Part shown: positions 4,321-10,783 of the stretch, in pieces
Position numbering within the stretch: the first letter of the stretch is position 1
How the letters are laid out: each line of letters begins with the position of its first letter
Source of the DNA: JAFAVZ01 sp036009105
GTDB lineage: Bacteria > Acidobacteriota > Thermoanaerobaculia > Gp7-AA8
Direction of reading: 5' to 3'
Length of the DNA stretch: 10,783 nucleotides
NCBI GenBank assembly: GCA_036009105.1
Contig: DASYMJ010000263.1
Span: 1 to 10,783, forward strand
The notes under the pieces: model-generated
Seen by the model: only the letters and a program-made list of their open reading frames with translations
Told to the model about the DNA's origin: nothing
Database searches by the model: none
Program-made: the position numbers and the translations under genes

Positions 4321-7153
4321 CGGAAAGCCTGCAACTGTCCAGGCGACGGCAGGCTTCGGCGATCAGGTCGGCGGGCCGCACCTGCACCACGTGCGTGGTC
4401 TGGTCGCCCGCTCCTGCCATCACTCCGACCAGCAGGAGCCGCGCGTCCGCTGAAAAGACGAGCGTCCCGATTCCGTTGAAGCCGTCGCGCGATCGCTCGA
4501 CGCGCAGGTCGTCCAGGGTGATGCGCGCGACCTCCGCCCCGGTCGCGGTCTCGTGGACGAGCACCAAGCCATCGTAACTGCCGGTCGCCAGCAGCTTGCC
4601 GTCGCCGGAGAACGCCGCGCTGAAGACGGCCGGGTGATTGAATCCGCGAACGTCCATCCCACTCGCACCGAGCTCCGGGTTCCAGAGCCGGACGCCGTCG
4701 CCGGCGCCGATGGCGACGAGCGGCTCCGTGGGGCTCGTCGCCAACGCGAACGCCCGATCGCCGCTTCGGGTGCGGACGATCCGGCCGCCGGCGAGCTTTC
4801 GCGCGACGATCATCTCGCCGCGCTGGACCACGACCCAGGCACTGCCGCCCGTGAAGCCGATCTCCCGGTCCTCTTCGTTGCCTTTCAGGACCGGCTTGCC
4901 GCCGCCCGGGGCGTGGGTGTCCCACACGCACGCGGAGCCCTGGGCCACGAATCGGCCATCCGGACTGAAAAGCGGTTTCCCGGCGGCTGCCGCGCAGTCC
5001 CGGAAAAGAGTGACGGCCGGCGGCCGGGCGAGATCGACCAGTGCGAGCGCGCCGCTGCTCGTGCGGCCGGCCAGCCGGCGGCCGTCCGGGCTGAACGCGA
5101 CCTTGTCCTCCACCAGGGCCAACCCTCGGATGTCGATCGGCTGCCCGCCGCCGGTCAGGTCTTCCACGATGACCCCGGCCGGATACGACTCGGAGTCTCG
5201 CGCCACCCGCATGCCGCCGCCGGCCCACGCGCTGAGATAGCGCACGTACTTTCCTGGCCGACCGCCGCGCAGCGAGTGAGCCTCGAACGTGGTGTGCGTG
5301 TTCGGGTCGCGCGTGATCAGAAAGCGCCCGGCGGTATCGATCGCCAGCGGCTCCCCCACGAATGCCGCTGGCGGCGTGACCACCCACCGGCGCACCACCC
5401 CCGCCGCATCGACGGTCAGCACGCGGCCCGCGGCGTCGAACGCGGCGGCCTTGACGGCGCCATCCGAGACGAAGCGGGCCAGCTCGACGCCTCCGGGCAG
5501 GGTCGAGACGCTGGCCGTGCCGTCGAGTGTGTTGATCTCCACACTCGACGCGCCGTCGCTCGCCACCGCCTCGGCGCGCGAAGCGGGAATCCGCAAGTCA
5601 TGGACATTGATCGGCTTCCCTGGCTCGTAGCGGTCGGCGAGCCTCGCCATCTCCCTGCGGCTCAGCATCGGGAACGAACCGTCTGCGGCACCATCAAGAG
5701 CCGTGACGTCATGGCGGCACGCCCACTCCTTGCCCGACCAGATCACCACCCGTCCATCCTGATACACGGCCAGCGCTTTGCCGTCGCCGCGGAAGGCGAT
5801 CTCCGCGATGCCCTGCCCGACCCGGTTGCCCGGCCGGTCCTCGAGAGTGGCGATCGCATTCGATGCCGGCTCCCACACCTTCGTCGTAAAACCGCCGGCC
5901 GCGGCGAGAGCCTGTCCATCGGGACTGAACGTCAGCAACCGGATCGTGTCGAGGAGATCGGTCTTTGCCGGCCCTGCCGTGCGCATCCCTGTCCGCGCAT
6001 CGAATCGGATCAGGGTGTCGTCCTCGGCGAGGGCGACCGTCCCCTTGTCCGTCGACATCGCGAGCGCGTCGATCTCCCGCGGCTCCCGCTGCAGCCGAAC
6101 GCGTTTCCGCCTCCGCAGGTCCCACACCTCGGCCTGATCTTTCGAGGCGACGAGGAGCGTCTCGCCGTCCGCGCTGAAGAGCGCCCGCTCCACGGCGAAG
6201 CCGAGCCGAAAGGAGCCGTCGCGTATCGGCAGGAGGCGCAACACCGCGCGCAGCACATGATCGCTCGCTCCGTTCGGCGCGTGGCGGAGCGCCTCGACGG
6301 CGAGAAGCGCTGCCCGGCGCAGCTCATTGGGGCGGCTCATCAGCAACTCCGCTTCCGCCGCGAGCTGACGGCTCGAGGCGCGGTCGGCGTTCGCGTTCGC
6401 CCGCTCCTCGTTCGCCTTCGCTTTCCCTTCGTTTTCTCTGGCGAGCTTTGCCTGCGCATTCGCACGATCCGCGTTCGCGATCGCCTCTCTCGTTTTCGCG
6501 TCAGCGCGTCTGCTCTCCCGTACCGCCTCGACCACCGCGACCGACAATGCGATGACCAGCGCCGAGAGGATGACGATGGCGCCGCGGCGCATGAAAGTGA
6601 ACGCCCGATGCTGCCGGACGTCCTCGCCGATCAGCTCGTCCTTCGGTATGCGTCGCAAGGTCGCTGAAAGCTCGGCGATGGCATCGCTGAACGCCGGATT
6701 GCGCAGTCCGAGATCCTCCGCTGCCCTGGCCCGGCGGAGATCGACCCATTGCGGCTCCTCGGCAAACGCGCCGCGCAGCGCCTCCGGAAGCGCGGTGGTC
6801 CGGCTCCAGTCGAAGTCTCGCGCCGCCGCATCCCAGACGATCTCACCGTCGGTGAGCCCGATCAGCAGCTTGTCGCTCCCGCGCGTCTCGAGCCAGTGCT
6901 TCACCTCCCGCTCCACCCACGGCCGCTGCGCCGCGGCTGCCGAGGCGAGAAGGATGAAGAACTCCGAGTCGTTCATCGCCGCGACGATGGCGGACCACAG
7001 GTTCGCATTCGCCGAAAGGCCGGCGCGGTCGCGGAACACGCGCACGGCGCGCATGCGGTTCCACGGCCGCGCGAATTGCTGCAGGCCGTGGTGGACCGCC
7101 GCGGCGATCTTCGCGTCGGCGACGTGCGCGTAGGAGAGGAACGCCGCGTTCAT
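4262..7153 (-). CDS. TIR domain / transmembrane / coiled-coil / WD40-repeat protein (putative sensor-effector)
   Basis: The product is 963 residues from ATG 7153-7151. Residues 1 to about 130 form a bacterial TIR domain: FLSYAHVADAKIA, then VFRDRAGLSANANLW (BB-loop region), FFILLAS, and PWVEREV, where Glu 83 matches the WVxxE catalytic glutamate of NAD-cleaving TIR proteins such as SARM1. A single membrane span follows (about 191-208, IVILSALVIALSVAVV after RR). Next is an Ala/Asn/Arg-rich repetitive coiled coil (about 210-270, units like ANADRANA), a helical segment (about 275-308), and roughly 14 WD40-like blades (about 318-930; e.g. FSPDGQALAAAGG, FSPDGRRLAGRTS, FSGDGKLLATGSYDG), enough for two seven-bladed propellers. 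The C-terminus EACRRL...SATDWARFLPDVPY resembles the closing motif of STAND/WD40 proteins. The frame extends upstream to 7333, but that part is antisense to the next gene and lacks TIR similarity. TIR domains in bacteria often deplete NAD or make NAD-derived signals in anti-phage defence; that role here is inferred. Confidence 0.92.
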   Translation of the reverse strand: MNAAFLSYAHVADAKIAAAVHHGLQQFARPWNRMRAVRVFRDRAGLSANANLWSAIVAAMNDSEFFILLASAAAAQRPWVEREVKHWLETRGSDKLLIGLTDGEIVWDAAARDFDWSRTTALPEALRGAFAEEPQWVDLRRARAAEDLGLRNPAFSDAIAELSATLRRIPKDELIGEDVRQHRAFTFMRRGAIVILSALVIALSVAVVEAVRESRRADAKTREAIANADRANAQAKLARENEGKAKANEERANANADRASSRQLAAEAELLMSRPNELRRAALLAVEALRHAPNGASDHVLRAVLRLLPIRDGSFRLGFAVERALFSADGETLLVASKDQAEVWDLRRRKRVRLQREPREIDALAMSTDKGTVALAEDDTLIRFDARTGMRTAGPAKTDLLDTIRLLTFSPDGQALAAAGGFTTKVWEPASNAIATLEDRPGNRVGQGIAEIAFRGDGKALAVYQDGRVVIWSGKEWACRHDVTALDGAADGSFPMLSRREMARLADRYEPGKPINVHDLRIPASRAEAVASDGASSVEINTLDGTASVSTLPGGVELARFVSDGAVKAAAFDAAGRVLTVDAAGVVRRWVVTPPAAFVGEPLAIDTAGRFLITRDPNTHTTFEAHSLRGGRPGKYVRYLSAWAGGGMRVARDSESYPAGVIVEDLTGGGQPIDIRGLALVEDKVAFSPDGRRLAGRTSSGALALVDLARPPAVTLFRDCAAAAGKPLFSPDGRFVAQGSACVWDTHAPGGGKPVLKGNEEDREIGFTGGSAWVVVQRGEMIVARKLAGGRIVRTRSGDRAFALATSPTEPLVAIGAGDGVRLWNPELGASGMDVRGFNHPAVFSAAFSGDGKLLATGSYDGLVLVHETATGAEVARITLDDLRVERSRDGFNGIGTLVFSADARLLLVGVMAGAGDQTTHVVQVRPADLIAEACRRLDSCRLSATDWARFLPDVPYPDRRPR

Positions 7154-7232
7154 GTCTTGGTGGATGTGTGGCGCAATCGTACTCGTCCGCGGAACGCGAC
7201 GCCCATTTCGTTTGTTGGTACCCTGCAACGGG
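7154..7232. promoter_or_regulatory. 79-bp divergent promoter region between the TIR-WD40 gene and the PBP gene
   Basis: All transcription signals for both divergent genes must fit here, or in their coding ends. On the - strand, TACGAT (complement of 7176-7181) is a fair -10 box about 22 bases before the TIR-WD40 ATG. On the + strand, TACCCT (7219-7224) is a possible -10 box only 8 bases before ATG 7233, which would give an almost leaderless PBP mRNA. Neither has a convincing -35 box, and neither gene has a clear Shine-Dalgarno site. The assignment of boxes is weak; the shared short spacer is certain. Confidence 0.3.
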
Positions 7233-9695
7233 ATGGCTAAGCGCTCTTCGCGGATCAAGGACTTCCTCTGGCGCCACTCCGCCGGGCTCGCCTTCACGGC
7301 GATGGTCGTCTTCGTCGCGTTCATCGGATTCATCGGCTACACGTACGCCGTCGTCACCCGGAAATTCGACTCCTCCCGCCGCTGGGACCTGCCCAGCCGC
7401 GTCTACTCCGACGCCACCCCGATCGTGCCCGGCATGTCGTTCCCGCGCGCCCTGCTCGAGCCGAAGCTCAATCACGTCGGCTATCACGAGGTGAAGGGGC
7501 GGGTGGCCAACCCCGGCGAGTACCGCTATGCGCCGGGCGGCCTGGAGATCTACCTGCAGAACTTCGAGTATCCGGACATGGAGTTCCGGGCCATGCCGGT
7601 GATGATCGGCATCGACGGCTCGACCGTGTCCTCGGTCAAGCGGCTCGATGACGGAGTCACCCTGCGCGGCGTCCGCCTCGAGCCGGAGCTCATCACCTCG
7701 ATTTACAACAACGAGATGGAGGACCGGCTCCCCGTGGCGCTGACCGCCGTCCCGAAGTTCGTCAGCGACGCGATCATCGCCACCGAAGACCACGGCTTCT
7801 ATCACCACCACGGCATCTCCTTCCGGGGCGTCCTCCGCGCCGCGGTGACGAATGCGCGCCAGGGCTCCATCACCATCGGCGGCTCCACCCTCACCCAGCA
7901 GCTGGTCAAGAACCTGTACCTCAATCCGGAGCGCACCTGGAGCCGCAAGGCTCTGGAGGCGGTGATGGCCGTCCTGCTCGAGGCCCGCTACAGCAAGCAG
8001 GAGATCCTCGAGGCCTACCTCAACGAGATCTACCTGGGGCAGAACGGCGCGGTGCAGATCGTCGGCGTGGAGCAGGCCTCGCAGCTCTACTTCGGCAAGC
8101 ACGTGACGTATCTGACCTTGCCCGAGGCGGCGACGCTTGCGGCGATCATCCGCTCGCCGAATACGCTCTCGCCGCTGAAGTACCCCGAGCGCGCCAAGCC
8201 GATCCGCGACATCGTCCTCGCTCAGATGCGCGATCAGGAGCTGATCTCGCGCGAGCAGTACGAGCAGGCCGTCGTCTCGCCGCTCACCGTGACGCGCTTC
8301 CCGAAGACCTCGCGCAGCGCGCCGTTCTTCGTCGACCTGGTGATGAAGCAGCTGCGCGAGACCTATCCGGAGACGCAGCTCAAGACCGAGGGGCTGCGCA
8401 TTTTCACCACCCTCGACACCATCATGCAGCGCAGTGCGGAGCAGTCGCTCGATACCGGCATCGCGAACCTGACCAGGAACTATGCGCACATCCGCAAATC
8501 GCCCGTGCCGCTGGAGGGGGTGATGCTCACCATCCAGCCGGGGACCGGCTACGTGAAGGCGCTGGTCGGCGGCCGCAGCTACTCCAAGACGCAGTTCAAC
8601 CGCGCGATCCAGGCCCGCCGCCAGCCCGGCTCGCTCTTCAAGCCGTTCGTCTACATCACGGCCATGGATCCGGCGCGCGGCCAGCAGGCGCTCACCGCGG
8701 CCACGATCATGGACGACTCGCCGATCACCGTCCGCACCGGGTCGAAGGTGTGGCAGCCGCAGAACTACGACCTCCGCTATCACGGCCAGGTCAGCGTGCG
8801 GGAGGCGCTGGCCCATTCGTACAACATCCCCGCCGTGCGCGCGGCGATCTATGCGGACGTCAAGAATGTGATCAAGACCGCCTCGACGATCGGCATCGAG
8901 AGCCGCCTGGAGCCCTATCCCTCCGTCTCCCTCGGCTCCTTCGAGGTGACGCCGCTGGAGATCGCCTACGCCTACTCCGCCTTCGCCAACCTCGGCGTGA
9001 AAGCGGAGCCGATCTCCATCCTCGCCGTCTCCACGCGCGAAGGCCACCTCCTGGAGAACCGCGAGGTGAAGATGAAGCGCGTCGCGCCGGCCTCGGTCTG
9101 CTACGTGATGAACGACATCCTCAAGGACGTCTTCGACTACGGCACCGCCGTGAAGGCGCGCAGCCTCGGCTTCGAGCGGCCGTTCGCGGGCAAGACCGGG
9201 ACGACGAGCAATTACCGCGACGCGTGGTTCATCGGCTACTCGCCGCGCATCCTGTCGCTGGTGTGGATCGGCTTCGACGACGGGCACAGCGTCCGCCTCG
9301 CCGGCGGCGACGCCTGCGTGCCGATCTGGACCTCGCACATGAACCGCATCGACGGCATGATCCCCGACGTCGTCTGGCGCCGTCCGGACGACGTGGTGGA
9401 GCGCGAGATCGACCCCGAGTCCGGCATGCTCGCCACGCCCTACTGCGGCCGGACCCGCGAGGAGGTGTTCGTCTCCGGCACCGAGCCGACCTCCGTCTGC
9501 CCCCTCCACGCCGGCAGCGGCGAGCCCAGCCCCTTCCTCCTCGGCAGCTCGGATCCGTCCGCCGTCGAACAACAACGGGCCGGCGAGCTCTCGCCCCCCA
9601 CCGTCCCCGGCGAGCAGCGCCCCCCTGCCCCGGCCGCCCGCCGCCGCGACCGCAACGCGATCGAGAGGCTCTTGCGGCGGATCTTCGGGCAGTAG
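7233..9695 (+). CDS. mrcB: Bifunctional class A penicillin-binding protein, PBP1b type (transglycosylase/transpeptidase)
   Basis: The product is 820 residues. Class A PBPs polymerise lipid II into glycan strands and cross-link the peptides, acting from the inner membrane into the periplasm. Layout: short basic cytoplasmic tail (MAKRSSRIKDF), membrane span (about 17-41), UB2H domain (about 46-135, with SRVYSDATPIVPGM and EIYLQNFEYPD), the domain that in E. coli PBP1b binds the activator LpoB. GT51 transglycosylase follows, with ATEDHGFYHHHG (catalytic Glu 185), GGSTLTQQLVKN and KQEILEAYLNEIYLGQ. The transpeptidase has SLFK (Ser 467, Lys 470), SYN (529-531) and KTGT (654-657). The C-terminal tail is Pro/Ser-rich and ends in a basic helix (RNAIERLLRRIFGQ). 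ATG 7233 is chosen because the basic tail and membrane anchor follow directly; the frame is open back to 7152 but the extra residues look non-coding. The symbol rests on the UB2H domain. Confidence 0.95.
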   Translation: MAKRSSRIKDFLWRHSAGLAFTAMVVFVAFIGFIGYTYAVVTRKFDSSRRWDLPSRVYSDATPIVPGMSFPRALLEPKLNHVGYHEVKGRVANPGEYRYAPGGLEIYLQNFEYPDMEFRAMPVMIGIDGSTVSSVKRLDDGVTLRGVRLEPELITSIYNNEMEDRLPVALTAVPKFVSDAIIATEDHGFYHHHGISFRGVLRAAVTNARQGSITIGGSTLTQQLVKNLYLNPERTWSRKALEAVMAVLLEARYSKQEILEAYLNEIYLGQNGAVQIVGVEQASQLYFGKHVTYLTLPEAATLAAIIRSPNTLSPLKYPERAKPIRDIVLAQMRDQELISREQYEQAVVSPLTVTRFPKTSRSAPFFVDLVMKQLRETYPETQLKTEGLRIFTTLDTIMQRSAEQSLDTGIANLTRNYAHIRKSPVPLEGVMLTIQPGTGYVKALVGGRSYSKTQFNRAIQARRQPGSLFKPFVYITAMDPARGQQALTAATIMDDSPITVRTGSKVWQPQNYDLRYHGQVSVREALAHSYNIPAVRAAIYADVKNVIKTASTIGIESRLEPYPSVSLGSFEVTPLEIAYAYSAFANLGVKAEPISILAVSTREGHLLENREVKMKRVAPASVCYVMNDILKDVFDYGTAVKARSLGFERPFAGKTGTTSNYRDAWFIGYSPRILSLVWIGFDDGHSVRLAGGDACVPIWTSHMNRIDGMIPDVVWRRPDDVVEREIDPESGMLATPYCGRTREEVFVSGTEPTSVCPLHAGSGEPSPFLLGSSDPSAVEQQRAGELSPPTVPGEQRPPAPAARRRDRNAIERLLRRIFGQ

Positions 9696-9704
9696 CCGCG
9701 GCGC

Positions 9705-10783
9705 CTACGCGTCGAGGATCTCGATGATCTCCGTGGCCAGGTAGACCTTCGGCCGCCGGCTGTGCTCGGTCTCGCGCAGCACCTTCCACGCCACGAGCTT
9801 GTCGATGTTCTTCTTCGCCGCCACGTAGGTGATGCCGAACCTCGTCGCTACCTGCGGGATGGTCGTCGCCGGATTCTCGAACAGCTGCTGGAGCAGCGCC
9901 TGCAGCAGCACCGAGTTGCGCGCGGAAGTCACCCTCTGCAGATAGCTCTGCCACAGCTCGAGCAGCTGCTCCGAGCGGCCGATCGCATCCTCCGCCTGCT
10001 CCTTCACGCCGCGCAAAAAGAAGTGGATCCACTCCAGCCACGCGCCTCGGCTGCTGACTGCCAGCAGCAGCCGGTAGTACTCGTCCCGGTTCCGCTCGAA
10101 GTACGCGCTCAGATACAGCAGCGGCTGATCGAGGATGCTCGCCGTGTGCAGCAGGAACGTGGTGATCAGGCGTCCCACCCGGCCATTGCCGTCGAGGAAC
10201 GGATGAATCGCCTCGAACTGGTAGTGGATGATCGCCGCCTGAATCATCAGCGGGAGCTCGGACTCGGCGTGCAGATACTTCTCGAACGCGTCGAGGGCGA
10301 TGGCCATCTCCACCACCGGCGGCGGCACGTAAGAGGCGGTGGCGAGTGTGGAGCCGCGGCCGCCGATCCAGTTCTGGATGCGGCGGAACTCTCCCGGCGC
10401 ACGCGTGTTGCCGCGCACGTCGAGCATCAGGCGCTCATGCACCTCGCGGATGAAACGCAGGCTCAGCGGCAGCTCGTCCAGGCGGCGGAGTCCATACCGC
10501 AACGCGGCCGTGTAGTTGGCGACTTCCCGGACATCCGATTGCTCGGACGCGGGGTTCCCTTCCGCCTCGAAGACGGCGACATCGCTGAGCGATGCCTCCG
10601 TTCCCTCGATCCGACTCGAAAGGACGGCCTCGCGCCGTATGAAGGACTGGATGAGCAAATCAGGGTTCGGCAGAGTCCGGCCAATGCCGGCCAGCTTGCC
10701 GGTTGCGCGGTCGGCCACCGTGACCGCGTTCATCAACGACCACGAGAGCTCGATCTCCGGCGGCAGCGGTGCCGGCACGAACG
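9705..10783 (-). CDS. Fic-family protein (predicted AMP-transferase) with inhibitory helix and winged helix; 5' end probably outside window
   Basis: Fic proteins transfer AMP, or another nucleotide part, to hydroxyl side chains of target proteins. A GTG at 10778-10776 could start a 357-residue product, but the frame stays open to the window edge and relatives usually have ~20 more residues before the PxPLPP segment, so the true start is probably upstream. Numbering from GTG: the N-terminal inhibitory motif [S/T]xxxE[G/N] is SSRIEG (54-59, Glu 58), typical of class II Fic proteins, whose helix blocks productive ATP binding. A flap hairpin region WIGGRGSTLATASYVPPP (137-154) comes before the catalytic loop HPFLDGNGRVGR (192-203; His 192), a complete HPFx[D/E]GNGRxxR motif. 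The last ~70 residues form a winged helix (IPQVATRFGITYVAAKKNIDKLVAWKVL). The layout matches SoFic of Shewanella. The gene converges on the PBP gene with a 9-bp gap. Target unknown. Confidence 0.94.
   Translation of the reverse strand, partial: FVPAPLPPEIELSWSLMNAVTVADRATGKLAGIGRTLPNPDLLIQSFIRREAVLSSRIEGTEASLSDVAVFEAEGNPASEQSDVREVANYTAALRYGLRRLDELPLSLRFIREVHERLMLDVRGNTRAPGEFRRIQNWIGGRGSTLATASYVPPPVVEMAIALDAFEKYLHAESELPLMIQAAIIHYQFEAIHPFLDGNGRVGRLITTFLLHTASILDQPLLYLSAYFERNRDEYYRLLLAVSSRGAWLEWIHFFLRGVKEQAEDAIGRSEQLLELWQSYLQRVTSARNSVLLQALLQQLFENPATTIPQVATRFGITYVAAKKNIDKLVAWKVLRETEHSRRPKVYLATEIIEILDA

Noticed and set aside
4553..6667. 704-codon + strand frame across the TIR-WD40 gene
   Set aside because: Shadow of the - strand gene; no domain motifs, whereas the - strand frame shows clear TIR and WD40 motifs.
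7154..7333. 60-residue N-terminal extension of the TIR-WD40 protein
   Set aside because: TIR similarity begins at the Met at 7153 (MNAAFLSYAH); the extension is antisense to the PBP start and would leave no promoter space.
6843..9575. 910-codon - strand frame antisense to the PBP gene
   Set aside because: Antisense composition artefact in GC-rich DNA; all PBP catalytic motifs are on the + strand.
9674..9699. GCGGC/GCCGC hairpin at the PBP stop codon as a terminator
   Set aside because: The stem is only 5 bp with a long loop and no T-tract, easily expected by chance at this GC content.

Overview
The window is GC-rich throughout (strong G/C preference at third codon positions, hence many long antisense shadow frames) and reads as chromosomal DNA of a diderm (Gram-negative-type) bacterium. 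A bifunctional penicillin-binding protein with a UB2H domain points to an outer-membrane-bearing lineage. The long acidic/alanine-rich Rho extension and the high GC would fit Acidobacteriota or a neighbouring phylum, but the sequence alone does not settle the taxonomy. No tRNA, rRNA, CRISPR array, transposase or insertion sequence was seen.

Left part (1-4320, all + strand): a core block. It opens with the 3' end of lon (ATP-dependent protease, catalytic Ser/Lys domain intact). A 251-bp gap follows that holds a remarkable 31-bp perfect inverted repeat built from a 7-bp unit and a candidate sigma70-type promoter. Next come the ribosome-assembly GTPase EngB (YihA/YsxC), the transcription terminator Rho (with a ~115-residue low-complexity N-terminal extension), and a class V PLP enzyme of the cysteine-desulfurase-like VC1184 type. 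engB and rho are only 17 bp apart. The PLP-enzyme gene begins inside a small palindrome directly after rho, so these three genes probably form one transcription unit.

Middle (4262-7153, - strand): a 963-residue TIR / transmembrane / coiled-coil / WD40-repeat protein. Its 3' end runs 59 bp into the 3' end of the PLP-enzyme gene. It looks like a one-protein sensor-effector: an N-terminal TIR domain with the putative NADase glutamate, a single membrane span, a helical stalk and about two beta-propellers. This is the best candidate for an under-described (defence or stress-signalling) system in the window.

Right part: a 79-bp divergent gap leads to a bifunctional class A penicillin-binding protein of the PBP1b type (+ strand, 7233-9695). 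Nine bases beyond it, convergent on the - strand, lies a Fic-domain AMP-transferase with an N-terminal inhibitory helix motif and a C-terminal winged helix; its 5' end leaves the window. In short, housekeeping genes run on the + strand, and two single-gene accessory modules (TIR-WD40 and Fic) sit between or after them on the - strand.
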